The notes: a model not told the origin generated them from the sequence alone. DNA of 64,000 nucleotides from DATMER01 sp963741305 (GCA_963741305.1 CAVUHL010000003.1:3224001-3288000); one strand, 5' to 3'. Numbered from the stretch's first letter, positions 17,535 through 26,695 are shown. Numbers and translations: made by a program.

Positions 17535-18284
17535 TCAAACCGGCTGCCGGACGGTGAACAGCCGCAGCAGCAGCCAGCAGGCCACCGCCGCGGCAAGGTG
17601 CTTCAGAGTATGCCCGCTCACGAAACCTGATAAGTCGTAGATACGCTGGTCGAGGGCCTCGAACACCTTGGCCGCCACATACCAGCCGAGCGCCATGAAC
17701 ATGTAGCGTCCGTGCGTGTACCGCGGCGGAAAGAGCGCCACGAGAAGAGGGATCAGGAGGAGCGGCAGGAACTGGACGAGACCGTAGAGCCGGAGGTCGC
17801 CTTCGCCCCGAAGCTCGCCCGCGTACCACACCAGCACACTGCCCAGGCCCAGGGTGACCAGCGGCCAGAGCAACACCCGGTAGACCTGCTCGCCGGTCCG
17901 CTCCCCGAGGATGGCAGCGAAGAGGGCGGTGAAGCCGACCGTCATCGGCAGCCGGTCCCAGACCAGCGTGCCATGGGATGGGCTCCAGTGGTAGTACGCG
18001 GAGCCGAAGGCGGTCAGGGTGATGCCCAGGAACAGGAGGAACCACCCGGCCTTCTCGCCAGCATCCGGGCGCCGCCGCAGACGGACGAGGCCTGCCAGCC
18101 CGACTACCAGGAACGGCAGGTTCGATGCCACGTTGAGAAAGTTGTCGACTCCCAGCAGATCCCGGCCGTCGGCAAAACGATGGTAGGCCTCGTCCTGGCC
18201 CTTGCGCGGCATCAGGAAGACCAGGACCATGGCAACGGCCGCCACCAATGCCAGCAGGCGCAGTCTGCGGTCTCGCGTCGTCAT
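17535..18284 (-). CDS. alkaline ceramidase-like (CREST superfamily) integral membrane hydrolase
   Basis: A 249-residue protein with about seven membrane helices. ADGRDLLGVDNFLNVASNLP near the first helix, GSAYYHWSP with LVWDRLPMT in the middle, and SGHTLKHLAAA near the end are the three conserved blocks of the bacterial alkaline ceramidase-like family; the histidines and aspartates there bind zinc in relatives. Its substrate is unknown, with ceramide-like lipid amides possible. The ATG at 18284 is chosen over the upstream one at 18356, which would overlap the divergent neighbour's leader. Confidence 0.7.
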   Translation of the reverse strand: MTTRDRRLRLLALVAAVAMVLVFLMPRKGQDEAYHRFADGRDLLGVDNFLNVASNLPFLVVGLAGLVRLRRRPDAGEKAGWFLLFLGITLTAFGSAYYHWSPSHGTLVWDRLPMTVGFTALFAAILGERTGEQVYRVLLWPLVTLGLGSVLVWYAGELRGEGDLRLYGLVQFLPLLLIPLLVALFPPRYTHGRYMFMALGWYVAAKVFEALDQRIYDLSGFVSGHTLKHLAAAVACWLLLRLFTVRQPV

Positions 18285-18391
18285 CGAAGAAGGGCCCCTC
18301 GACCAGCATATCAAGATGTTACGATGCCGGGCACGGCATACCCTGCCCCACATCACGGAGGTGTTCTCTGAGCTCTCACGGTTGTCAGAAC

Positions 18392-19225
18392 ATGGCAGGA
18401 ACGCTTCGGCGGGTCCTGGTAAAGCGTCCGGACGAGGCGTTCGCGGTCGACGATCCGGCGCGCTGGCACTACACCTCGCGCCCGGATCTGGACGAAGCGC
18501 GGCGCGAGCACGACGCTCTGGTCGAAATCCTTGCGGATGCAGGCGCCGAGGTGATCGATCATCCCGAGCCGCAGCCTGACCGCGCCGACGCCATCTTCGT
18601 CTTCGATCCAGCTCTCGTCACCGACCGCGGGGCCGTGATCCTGCGCATGGGCAAGGAGCTGCGGCGCGGCGAGGAGGCGGCGATGGCCCGGCGCTTCCGG
18701 GAGATCGGCATCCCCATCCTGGCCGAGCTTGGCGGCGAGGCGACCGCGGAGGGCGGCGACCTGCTCTGGCTCGATTCGCGGACGCTCGCGGTGGGCCAAG
18801 GCTTCCGCACGAACGCCGAGGGGTTGCGCCAGCTCCGGGAAATCCTGACCGGCGTCGAGGTGCTGCCGGTCGATCTCCCCTACTTCACCGGCCCCGAGGC
18901 CTGCCTTCATCTCCTCTCGCTGATCAGCATCGTGGACCACGACCTCGCCGTGGTCTACCCTCCTCTCATGCCCGTGACCTTCTGGAGGACGCTGCAAGAC
19001 CGCGGCTTCCGGCTGGTCGAAGTCCCCGAGGAGGAGTTTGCGACGATGGGCCCGAACGTCCTGGCGCTCGCTCCCCGGAAATGCCTGATGATCGAGGGCA
19101 ATCCCGTCACCCGCCGACGTCTGGAGGAGGCTGGCTGCGAGGTCCTCACCTACCGCGGCCGGGAAATCTCGCTCAAGGCCGAGGGCGGCCCCACCTGCCT
19201 GACGCGCCCGATCTGGCGCACCTGA
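18392..19225 (+). CDS. amidinotransferase-fold hydrolase, dimethylarginine dimethylaminohydrolase-like
   Basis: A 277-residue protein of the guanidino-group-modifying superfamily. It shows FDPALVTDRGAVI, ELGGEATAEGGDLLWL, the catalytic histidine region GPEACLHLLSL and the C-terminal nucleophile in GGPTCLTRPIW. These are the DDAH/arginine deiminase signatures, so it probably hydrolyses methylated arginine or a related guanidino compound. The ATG at 18392 is the only one that fits the family N-terminus; no clear ribosome site precedes it. Directly downstream is the region interrupted by repeat array 2. Confidence 0.85.
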   Translation: MAGTLRRVLVKRPDEAFAVDDPARWHYTSRPDLDEARREHDALVEILADAGAEVIDHPEPQPDRADAIFVFDPALVTDRGAVILRMGKELRRGEEAAMARRFREIGIPILAELGGEATAEGGDLLWLDSRTLAVGQGFRTNAEGLRQLREILTGVEVLPVDLPYFTGPEACLHLLSLISIVDHDLAVVYPPLMPVTFWRTLQDRGFRLVEVPEEEFATMGPNVLALAPRKCLMIEGNPVTRRRLEEAGCEVLTYRGREISLKAEGGPTCLTRPIWRT

Positions 19226-19234
19226 CCGCGGCGC

Positions 19235-19995
19235 GTGGACGAGCACGCGCGGCAGGAGGAGCACCATCGCGAGGGCTTGCCCCCTCCCGAGTGGGAGGAA
19301 ATCCCCGCCGAGAAGAGCCTTCCTACGTTGAAATGTAACCAGCTTACGTTGAAATCTCTCGATCCTACGTTGAAGGTAAGCAGTCTACGTTGAAATCGAA
19401 GCATCCTACGTTGAAAAATGTCCTCCCTTTTCAACGTAGACTGCATCGTACGTTGAAATCTGCACGGTCTACGTTGAAATCGAGATGCACATTTCAACGT
19501 AGCGCGCATACTTCTCCACACAGAACGAACTCATTTCAACATAAGATCGATCCTGCGTTGAAATTTCTCGATCCATTGCAACGTAGAGCGCTCTTTACGT
19601 TGCAAATTCTCCGCTATTTTCAACATACACTCCATCCTACGTTGAAATCCAGCCCGTCTACGTTGAAAAGACTGTAGTCTACGTTGAAAACTGCGTGTAC
19701 TTTTCAACGTAGGATGGGCACCGAGCCGCTCCTCCGGTATCCTTGAAGCCAGTCAACCCCGACTTTTCAACGTAGGACCGGCACTGAGAAGCCCGCGTCT
19801 CCACCCCCTGCCCCGCCGCCCGAGGCCATCGACGTTGGCAACTGGCGCTGGCTGAGCAAGATGATGAGCCTCGTCCTCGAGCCCAAGGCCCCGGACGAAG
19901 TCTTCGGCGCCTCGGCGCTCATCCAGGAGATCGAGAAGCGCTGGGGTCCGAAGCTGCGCCACCCCATCCTCAATCAGCGGTTTTACGCAGAGTGA
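19235..19995 (+). pseudogene. small gene apparently split by repeat array 2
   Basis: Two coding-like pieces flank the array. Piece A (GTG 19235 to 19315) reads DEHARQEEHHREG then LPPPEWEEIPAEK. Piece B (19786-19995) reads EKPASPPPAPPPEA, then IDVGNWRWLSKMMSLVLEP and on to a TGA. Each ends or begins at the same six bases GAGAAG (19310-19315 and 19786-19791). Joining there gives one uninterrupted 94-codon frame, with a tryptophan-rich, helical second half. I recognise no family and see no ribosome site for the GTG, so the gene itself is an inference. Its end overlaps the convergent methyltransferase gene by 26 bp. Confidence 0.45.
19322..19775. repeat. 21-bp phased repeat array 2 (TACGTTGAAA family)
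   Basis: Twenty-two positions 21 bases apart from 19324 to 19765; nineteen carry TACGTTGAAA or a close variant. Plus-strand copies: 19324, 19345, 19366, 19386, 19407, 19449, 19470, 19554, 19596, 19638, 19659, 19680. Minus-strand copies (TTTCAACGTA): 19429, 19492, 19534, 19576, 19618, 19702, 19765. Empty phases are 19513, 19723 and 19744. Spacers of about 10-11 bases differ from unit to unit. Despite the strand flips the phase does not drift over 441 bases. This stretch between 19226 and 19969 has no other gene besides the split one. Confidence 0.95.
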
Positions 19996-20812
19996 GCTGA
20001 AATCCGCTGTGAATGATCTCATATTTTTTCTTGAACGCCGCGAGAAAGGCATCCGTCCCGCGCGTCACTCCGGACTCCCACTCTGGTGGGCCGCCATAAT
20101 CGTCGAAGGTCATGAGACCGCCGTTTTTCAGCAGGCGCCAGCTCAGCACGGCATCCTCGAGCTGGTCGTGCTCGCTGGATGAGGCGTCGAGATAGATAAA
20201 ATCATAGTGTCCCAGCTCGAGCGTCCGCAGGACCTCTTGAGTCAGGCCCTTGCGCTTCGTAAGCCGGGGCACGGCACGCGCGACACTCATGTTGTCGTCA
20301 AAGCGCGACTCGAGATGGAACAGATCGACGCACGTCAGCATGCTTGAGGGGTCCGTCAGGATATTGTCCAGCAACCAGCATGCCGAAGCCCCCTCGAAGC
20401 TGCCAAGCTCCAGGAATGCGAGATTGGGTTTGCCCTGAAACTCGTCCAAGTCTCTGCGCCACTGCTCAGCATTCTGGAACATCCAATAGGACGTAAACCG
20501 GTAGTCGCCGACGCCGGGGAAATATTCGGGCTGCTCATCACGTAGCGACGTCATCGCGGTTATGACGTCGGGTGGCAGCTTTGATCCTGCTGACAACAAC
20601 AGCCGGTTCAAATGGCGTCTGATTTCAAGTCGCGTTGCGGTCGCTTCGTTGGTGCTGATGACGTTGCTATCGATGGATGCGGTGCGCTCGAGGTGACCTA
20701 GATACTCCCGTATGACGTCGGCGAGCGCCAGCAATCGTCGCGTATCTCCAGAGGCGAGGTAGGCGGCGAGCTGCCTGGTAAGCCGGGCTTCAGTGCTTGG
20801 TAGTGGTCGCAT
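19970..20812 (-). CDS. class I SAM-dependent methyltransferase (Methyltransf_24-like)
   Basis: A 280-residue protein. The Rossmann domain has FLELGSFEGASACWLLDN (motif I), LTCVDLFH (motif II acidic residue) and YDFIYLDASSSEHDQLEDA with LKNGGLMTFDDY, as in the family of small-molecule or sugar methyltransferases that bind SAM and a metal through the aspartates. The N-terminal 100 residues are helical with no known domain. The ATG at 20812 has GAGGG upstream; a GTG at 20854 is a longer alternative. G+C is visibly lower than in neighbours, so recent transfer is possible. Confidence 0.8.
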   Translation of the reverse strand: MRPLPSTEARLTRQLAAYLASGDTRRLLALADVIREYLGHLERTASIDSNVISTNEATATRLEIRRHLNRLLLSAGSKLPPDVITAMTSLRDEQPEYFPGVGDYRFTSYWMFQNAEQWRRDLDEFQGKPNLAFLELGSFEGASACWLLDNILTDPSSMLTCVDLFHLESRFDDNMSVARAVPRLTKRKGLTQEVLRTLELGHYDFIYLDASSSEHDQLEDAVLSWRLLKNGGLMTFDDYGGPPEWESGVTRGTDAFLAAFKKKYEIIHSGFQLTLRKTAD

Positions 20813-20868
20813 GTTGGCCCTCGCTCCGCGAGTCGGAGCTGGTGCTGCAGGCACTCCTGATTCGAAAG

Positions 20869-20988
20869 TTAACTGCAGGGCAACTCAGCGCTGATCTCTT
20901 GGAGAAGATCGCCCAAGGTCTTGCCCAAGACCTGGACCAGGTCTTTATGCTGGACCTCTTCGGAGTCAGCAGCATAACCCAGAGTCAC
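20869..20988 (-). CDS. possible 39-residue coupled small protein
   Basis: The GTG at 20988 overlaps the upstream gene's TGA as GTGA, the arrangement seen in translationally coupled genes elsewhere in this window. The product starts VTLGYAADSEEVQHKD, followed by an amphipathic helix LVQVLGKTLGDLLQEI, then stops. No family is known. It may be chance, since the evidence is only the overlap and the helix-like composition. Confidence 0.3.
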   Translation of the reverse strand: MTLGYAADSEEVQHKDLVQVLGKTLGDLLQEISAELPCS

Positions 20989-21869
20989 TGCAATCGAACG
21001 CGAAAACTCTGACGAATTTCGAGGTAGGTGTTTTCCAGAACCTTATAGCTTGTCCATTCCCCCTGCACGAGCTTCGCAAGAGGTCCCTGAGCTCCCGATT
21101 CCACAGGATCCGAGTAGGGTCCCCCAACGACGACTTCTGCCACTAACGCTGGGGGAGGGGGAAGGGGGGCGGCCACCATCTCTACGCGGGGGCCGCCCTC
21201 GGTCTTGCGGTCCGGCCCCTTGCCCAGGCCCGGCGCGATCCGCGCCCAGGCACGGCATTCGTCGATCTTGGGGCCGAGCTGAATGGCGACCCGGACGACT
21301 CCGCGGTCGAGGATCTCCTCGCGCAGGAGCGTAGAGTACTTGTCGACGACGACGCGCAGGAGCAGGATCTCGACGTCGGCCGTGTAGTTCCCCTGCGGCA
21401 GCACCGAGAGCCCGTCCTTGGACCAGTTCAGGCCGTCCCAGTCGAGAGAGATCCTCCCCTCCATCTCCTTGACCGTGCTCTCGGCTCCGGGCTTCGGCGC
21501 GGTCGCGGCCACGAAAACGTTCATGTTTTCGGCGACGGTCCGGACGCCGTCGCGAACGGTCATCTTGCCCTCGACGAGGTAGTGCTTCGAGACCACCGCT
21601 CCCGCGGGGACGGTACCGCCGGAACGCAGCGTGCCCTTGAGCTTGCCGATCCCGGCGACTTTCACCAGGGGAGTCACGGCCACGGCCAGCCGCTCCACGC
21701 AGGGATCGAGCTCGAGGGAACCCAGGACGCTGACCCGGCCGCCGGTGACCGTCAGATGGCCGGAGCTGGGAGTGGTGACGATCTCGCTCCCGCCCTCTTT
21801 CGCGGCAGCCGGGGGAGAGAAAGCCAGGGCGAGAAGCAGTACAGCCGGAAGCAAACGCAGCCTATCCAT
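20985..21869 (-). CDS. hypothetical exported protein
   Basis: A 294-residue protein with a clear signal peptide (MDRLRLLPAVLLLALAFSPPAAA). The remainder is beta-rich, with alternating short hydrophobic strands and a proline-rich patch (PLPPPPALVAEVVVGG) near residue 240. No enzymatic motif was found. AGGAGG stands 6-7 bases before the ATG at 21869. It is divergent from the serine hydrolase at 21963; about 93 bases separate them and must hold both promoters. Confidence 0.7.
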   Translation of the reverse strand: MDRLRLLPAVLLLALAFSPPAAAKEGGSEIVTTPSSGHLTVTGGRVSVLGSLELDPCVERLAVAVTPLVKVAGIGKLKGTLRSGGTVPAGAVVSKHYLVEGKMTVRDGVRTVAENMNVFVAATAPKPGAESTVKEMEGRISLDWDGLNWSKDGLSVLPQGNYTADVEILLLRVVVDKYSTLLREEILDRGVVRVAIQLGPKIDECRAWARIAPGLGKGPDRKTEGGPRVEMVAAPLPPPPALVAEVVVGGPYSDPVESGAQGPLAKLVQGEWTSYKVLENTYLEIRQSFRVRLQ

Positions 21870-21962
21870 GTAAACCTCCTCACAAGTTGTCGCGAAGCAG
21901 CGACTTGGGAGTGAGGCGACGCTGAGGAACCTTTGACAACAGTCGCACGTAGAATAGAGATC

Positions 21963-23618
21963 ATGAGCCTCCAATTACGCGCCCTCATCTCCTGTCTGCT
22001 CCTCGCAACCGCTCCGGCCCTGGCCGCAACCCCGCCGCCGGAGAGCATCGACAAGGTCTTCTCCGACTATGGCAAGGACGGGCCCGGCTGCGCGCTGGCG
22101 GTCGTCCGCGACGGCGGCATCGTCTACTCCAAAGGTTATGGCATGGCGAGCCTGGAGCATGGCGTGCCGATCACGCCTCAGACCGTGTTCGACATCGGCT
22201 CGACCTCCAAGCAGATCACGGCCACGGCCATCCTCTTGCTTGCGCAAGACGGCAAGCTCTCGCTGGACGACGACGTGCGCAAGCACATCCCGGAAATGCC
22301 GGATCTCGGGACGCCGGTCACCCTGCGCCATCTCCTCCACCACACCAGCGGGGTCCGCGACTACATCGAGCTGCTCCAGCTCGGCGAGATCAGCTTCGAG
22401 GACGTGGCCACCGACGATGACGCGCTGGTCGCCCTCTCGCGCCAGAGAGCCCTCGACTTCCGGCCCGGCGACGAGCACAGCTACAGCAACTCGGGATACT
22501 TCCTGCTGTCGCTGGTCGTGAAGCGGACGAGCGGCAAGACACTGCGCGAATTTGCCCCGGAGCGCATCTTCACGCCGCTCGGCATGAGCAGCACCCAGAT
22601 CCTCGACGACCACACGCTGGTCATCCCCCGACGCGCGGCCTCCTACGCCCCGCGCCGCGACGGCGGCTTCCGCCTCGAGATCGCCAACTGGGAGCAGACC
22701 GGGGACGGCGCCGTGCAGACCACGGTCGAAGACCTCGCCAAGTGGGACCGGAACTTCTACGACCCGAAGGTCGGCGGCCCCGCGCTCGTCGAGCAGCTCC
22801 AGGTGAAGGGCGTGCTCAACGACGGCAGCACGATCCCCTATGCCCGAGGCCTGGTCGTGGACGAGCACCGGGGGTTGCGCCGCGTCTCTCACGGCGGCGG
22901 CTGGGCCGGCTACCGCGCGGAAATGATCCGCTTTCCCGACGAGCGCCTCTCCGTGATCACGCTCTGCAACCGGGGCGACGCCAATCCCACCGGCATGGCG
23001 ATGCAGGTGGCGGAGCTCTACCTCGCCGACCGGATGAAGCCGGTCGAGCCGGAGCCGACGGCCGCCGCGGCGAACGCCGCGCCTTCGGCAACCGTGGACG
23101 CAGCCCGCTACACCGGGTTATTCTGGAATCCGCAGAACGGCATGGTCCGCCGCATCGTCGCCAGGGACGGCAAGCTGTTCTACGAGCGTGGACCGGGCAA
23201 CGAGAGCGAGCTGGCGCCGCTCGCTGGAGACCGCTTCGCCTTGACCGGGGGCCCCGCCGAAGTGCTCTTCCCCTCCCCCCGGGAGATGCACGTCCTGGTC
23301 CCCGGGGACAAACCGACCGTATTCCAGGAAGTCGAGCCCTTCGCCCCGGCTCCGGCCGAGCTTGCCGCCTACGCCGGGACCTTCTACAGCGAGGAGCTGG
23401 ACATGACCTTCAAGCTCTCGGTCGAAAAGGATCGGCTGGTGCTGCGGACGCGGAGGCAGCACGAGCCCGTGCCGCTCGACCCGGTCTTTACCAATGCCTT
23501 CCGCTTTCCCGGCGGCGGCCCCCTCCTCCGCTTCACGCGCACCGGCAAGGAGGTCACCGGCTTTTCGATGGGCAACGGCCGCGCCCGCAATCTCGCCTTC
23601 ACTCGGATGGGCTCCTGA
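21963..23618 (+). CDS. exported serine hydrolase, beta-lactamase/PBP4 fold
   Basis: A 551-residue protein with a signal peptide (SLQLRALISCLLLATAPALA). The class C beta-lactamase-like domain has S-T-S-K (about residue 80, nucleophile and general base), YSNSGY and SHGGGWAGY. Two C-terminal lipocalin-like repeats follow (YTGLFWNPQNG and YAGTFYSEELD). Such proteins are mostly D-aminopeptidases or esterases rather than true beta-lactamases. Its domain is closely repeated, at DNA level too, in the next gene two bases downstream, so the pair arose by tandem duplication. Confidence 0.85.
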   Translation: MSLQLRALISCLLLATAPALAATPPPESIDKVFSDYGKDGPGCALAVVRDGGIVYSKGYGMASLEHGVPITPQTVFDIGSTSKQITATAILLLAQDGKLSLDDDVRKHIPEMPDLGTPVTLRHLLHHTSGVRDYIELLQLGEISFEDVATDDDALVALSRQRALDFRPGDEHSYSNSGYFLLSLVVKRTSGKTLREFAPERIFTPLGMSSTQILDDHTLVIPRRAASYAPRRDGGFRLEIANWEQTGDGAVQTTVEDLAKWDRNFYDPKVGGPALVEQLQVKGVLNDGSTIPYARGLVVDEHRGLRRVSHGGGWAGYRAEMIRFPDERLSVITLCNRGDANPTGMAMQVAELYLADRMKPVEPEPTAAAANAAPSATVDAARYTGLFWNPQNGMVRRIVARDGKLFYERGPGNESELAPLAGDRFALTGGPAEVLFPSPREMHVLVPGDKPTVFQEVEPFAPAPAELAAYAGTFYSEELDMTFKLSVEKDRLVLRTRRQHEPVPLDPVFTNAFRFPGGGPLLRFTRTGKEVTGFSMGNGRARNLAFTRMGS

Positions 23619-23620
23619 GT

Positions 23621-26600
23621 ATGAACATCCGTGCCCTCGTCTCCGGTCTGGTCCTCACCGCTTTGATCGGCCCGGCCTTCGCGGAGGATCTCGAGCCCCG
23701 GATAGATCAGGTTTTCTCCGCCTATGGCAAGGACACGCCTGGATGCGCGCTGGCGGTCGTGCGGGACGGCGGCATCGTCTACTCCCAGGGCTATGGCATG
23801 GCGAGCCTGGAGCATGGCGTGCCGATCACGCCGCAGACGGTGTTCGACATCGGCTCGATGTCCAAGCAGATCACCGCTGCGTCCATCCTTCTCCTCGCGC
23901 AGGACGGCAAGCTCTCGCTGGACGACGACGTGCGCAAGTTCATCCCGGAGGTCCCCGACTACGGGATGTCTATCACCCTGCGGCACCTCCTCCACCATAC
24001 CAGCGGCCTTCGCGACTACATCGCGTTGATCGAGCTCGGCGGCGTCAACTTCGAGGACGTGACCACCGAGGACGACGCGCTGGCCGCCATCGTGCGCCAG
24101 AAGGCTCTCGACTTCCGGCCCGGGGACGAGCACAGCTACAGCAATTCCGGCTACTTCCTGCTTTCACTGGCCGTGAAGAAGGCGAGCGGCAAGACGCTTC
24201 GCGACTTCGCCCAGGAGCGCATCTTCACGCCGCTCGGCATGACCAGCACCCAATTCCTGAACGATCACACGCAGGTCATCCCCCGGCGCGCCGCGTCCTA
24301 CACCCCAAGGCTTGGCGGTGGCTTCAGCGTCCTTCAATCCGGTTGGGAAGTGACCGGGGACGGCGGCGTCCAGAGCACCGTCGAAGACCTCGCGAAATGG
24401 GACCGGAACTTCTATGAACCTAAAGTCGGAGGGCCCGCGCTCGTCGAGCAGCTCCAGGCGGAGGGCGGGAACACCGGGTATGCCGGAGGTCTTTACGTAG
24501 GCGAGCATCGGGGCCTGAAGCGCGTCCTCCATGGTGGCAACTGGGGCGGCTTCGCGTCGCAGATGATCAGGTTTCCCGAAGAGCGACTCTCGGTGATCGC
24601 GCTGTGCAATCAGGAGGACGCCAATCCGACCCGGATGGCGATGCAGGTGGCGGAGCACTACCTCGCCGGCCGGCTTCAACCCGAGCCGCCGGGCGTCGTC
24701 AAGGAAAAGCCATCCGCCGAGCCTTTCAGCCCCGCCGATCACGCCGCCTACGCGGGAATCTATTTCAGCGAGGAGCTCGACGCGACCTACACCTTGACCG
24801 TCGAGGAAGGCCGCCTGATGTCGCGGACAGAGCGGCAGAGCTATCAACTGCCGCTCGAGCCGGTCTCCGCCGATGTCTTTCGGAGGTCCGCCGGCACCCT
24901 GCTCCGGTTTTCGCGCACGGGCAAGGAGGTCACCGGCTTCGCAATCGACGCCGCCCGCGCCCGCAATCTCCAGTTCACCCGCACGCGCGTCTCCCGCTTC
25001 GGCGAATACAAAGGATATTCGCAGCCGGTCTACGACGGCTGGGAACGGACCTCGTTCTACGTTCCAACACGAGACGGCGCGCGGCTGGCCATGGACCTCT
25101 TCCGGCCCACGCGCGATGGCAAGGTCGAGACCGAGCCCCTGCCGGTCGTCTGGACCGCCAGCCCCTACCCCCGGGCGGTCGTCGAGGAGGGCAAGCTCTA
25201 CACGTTGACGGACATGGAGCCGTGGCTCGGCGAGGTGATATTGCACGGCTATGTCGCGGCGGTCGTGGACGTGCGCGGCTTCGGCGCCTCGTTCGGCAAG
25301 TTCCAGGGACAGTTCCATCGCCAGGAGACCGAGGACTCCTACGACATCACGGAGTGGCTGGGCACCCAGCCCTGGTCGAGTGGCAAGGTGGGGATGTACG
25401 GCCGCTCCTACCTGGCGATCACTCAATACATGGTGGCCAGCCTCGCCCCTCCTCACCTCGTAGCAATCTTTCCCGAGGTCGGCCTGACCGATCAGTACGC
25501 GCTGAACTGGCACGGCGGCATCTTCCATCACCTCATGAAGGGCTGGGCCGAGCGCGCCAAGAAAAACGAGCTCGAAAGGCCCGGCCCGCCGGTGGACGGA
25601 CCCGAAGGCGAGGCGCTCCTGCGCGCCGCTCTCGCCGACCACCGCGACAACATCGACATGGCGGCATTTGCCGCCAGCCTCCCCTTCCGCGACAGCGTCG
25701 ATCCGAAGACGGGCATCCGTCCCTGGCTCGAACGGAGCCCGATCACCTATTACAAGGAGATCGAGCGTTCGGGCGTGGCCATCTATCACCTGGGCGGCTG
25801 GTTCGACCGCTACGTGCGCGACCAGCTCCTGATCTACCGCAACCTGCGCAACCCGCAACAGATCACGATCGGGCCCTGGTCGCACGTCCAGGACCACGGG
25901 CTCGACTTCGCCGCCGAGCACCTGCGCTTCTATGACTACTGGCTGAAAGGGATCGACAACGGCATCACGAAAGAGGATCCCGTCCAATATTACGTGATGG
26001 GAGAAGGCTGGCGCTCCGCCCGCCAGTGGCCGTTGCCGGAGGAGAAACGGACGCCTTATTACTTCGCGGCGGACGGACGGCTCACGCCGGAGGCTCCGGC
26101 GGAAGGCCGCGATACTTGGACGGTGGATTACTCGGCCAGTGTCGAGCCAGCCCCACGCTGGTCCATCGAGGCGACCTGGCCCGAGGATCTTTCCGCCAAT
26201 GACGCCAAGGGGATCAGCTACACCACGCCGCCCCTGACCGCGGCCGTCGAGGTCACGGGCCATCCGGTCGTGCGCCTCTGGATCTCCGCCGAGGTGCCGG
26301 ACGCCGACCTCTTCGTCTATCTGGAAGAGATCGATGCCAAGGGCGCCTCACACTATGTGACGGAAGGCGCCCTCCGCGCCTCCAACCGGGCCACCGCCGA
26401 TCCCGGCTACGACTACCTGGGGATGCCCTGGCACCGCAGCTTCGCGGCGGACGCCTCTCCCCTTCCCAAAGGGAAACCGGTGGAGCTGGCCTTCGATCTC
26501 TTCCCCACTTCGAACCTGTTCGATGCCGGGCACCGCATCCGTGTTACGGTGACCGGAGCGGACCGGGCGAATGCAACGACGCCGGAGCAGACGCCGCCGC

Positions 26601-26671
26601 CGCGGCTCGTCCTTCACCGGGAAAAAGGGCAAGCCTCGCACATCGTGCTTCCGGTCATTCCCGCTCGTTGA
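23621..26671 (+). CDS. fusion of a serine hydrolase (beta-lactamase fold) with a CocE/NonD-type alpha/beta hydrolase
   Basis: A 1016-residue exported protein. Residues about 1-450 copy the preceding gene: signal peptide, S-M-S-K, YSNSGY, LHGGNWGG and one lipocalin-like repeat. From about 465 it continues as an S15/CocE hydrolase: the nucleophile in GMYGRSYLA (about 595), Asp in LGGWFDRY (about 728), His in GPWSHV (about 754), and a C-terminal jelly-roll (VTGHPVVRLWISAEVPDADLF split over 890-920). CocE relatives cleave esters or X-Pro peptides. Two serine-hydrolase active sites in one chain is unusual. The frame is continuous across the junction near 24990-25020. Confidence 0.85.
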   Translation: MNIRALVSGLVLTALIGPAFAEDLEPRIDQVFSAYGKDTPGCALAVVRDGGIVYSQGYGMASLEHGVPITPQTVFDIGSMSKQITAASILLLAQDGKLSLDDDVRKFIPEVPDYGMSITLRHLLHHTSGLRDYIALIELGGVNFEDVTTEDDALAAIVRQKALDFRPGDEHSYSNSGYFLLSLAVKKASGKTLRDFAQERIFTPLGMTSTQFLNDHTQVIPRRAASYTPRLGGGFSVLQSGWEVTGDGGVQSTVEDLAKWDRNFYEPKVGGPALVEQLQAEGGNTGYAGGLYVGEHRGLKRVLHGGNWGGFASQMIRFPEERLSVIALCNQEDANPTRMAMQVAEHYLAGRLQPEPPGVVKEKPSAEPFSPADHAAYAGIYFSEELDATYTLTVEEGRLMSRTERQSYQLPLEPVSADVFRRSAGTLLRFSRTGKEVTGFAIDAARARNLQFTRTRVSRFGEYKGYSQPVYDGWERTSFYVPTRDGARLAMDLFRPTRDGKVETEPLPVVWTASPYPRAVVEEGKLYTLTDMEPWLGEVILHGYVAAVVDVRGFGASFGKFQGQFHRQETEDSYDITEWLGTQPWSSGKVGMYGRSYLAITQYMVASLAPPHLVAIFPEVGLTDQYALNWHGGIFHHLMKGWAERAKKNELERPGPPVDGPEGEALLRAALADHRDNIDMAAFAASLPFRDSVDPKTGIRPWLERSPITYYKEIERSGVAIYHLGGWFDRYVRDQLLIYRNLRNPQQITIGPWSHVQDHGLDFAAEHLRFYDYWLKGIDNGITKEDPVQYYVMGEGWRSARQWPLPEEKRTPYYFAADGRLTPEAPAEGRDTWTVDYSASVEPAPRWSIEATWPEDLSANDAKGISYTTPPLTAAVEVTGHPVVRLWISAEVPDADLFVYLEEIDAKGASHYVTEGALRASNRATADPGYDYLGMPWHRSFAADASPLPKGKPVELAFDLFPTSNLFDAGHRIRVTVTGADRANATTPEQTPPPRLVLHREKGQASHIVLPVIPAR

Positions 26672-26695
26672 CTCGTTGACTCGTTGAGAGGTCAC

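Noticed and set aside
19390..19677. 95-residue reading frame inside array 2
   Set aside because: It consists only of the repeat read as PTLKxxx heptads; other frames of the same array are also open on the minus strand. This follows from the period being a multiple of three.
19322..19775. CRISPR array or TIGR-type guide RNA array
   Set aside because: Cores are 7-12 bases and units 21 bases, far shorter than CRISPR; cores flip strand irregularly, and no cas or Nop5-domain (Tas) gene is present. TIGR arrays have regular alternating repeats with one motif set per genome, whereas the four arrays here use different cores.
20797..21012. 71-residue plus-strand frame between the methyltransferase and exported protein
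   Set aside because: No ribosome site, no family, and it lies antisense to the coupled small frame and gene end on the minus strand.
21963..23618. Antibiotic-resistance beta-lactamase
   Set aside because: The SxxK/YxN fold is shared with many peptidases and esterases; C-terminal lipocalin-like repeats and the overall pattern fit environmental serine hydrolases, not known resistance enzymes.
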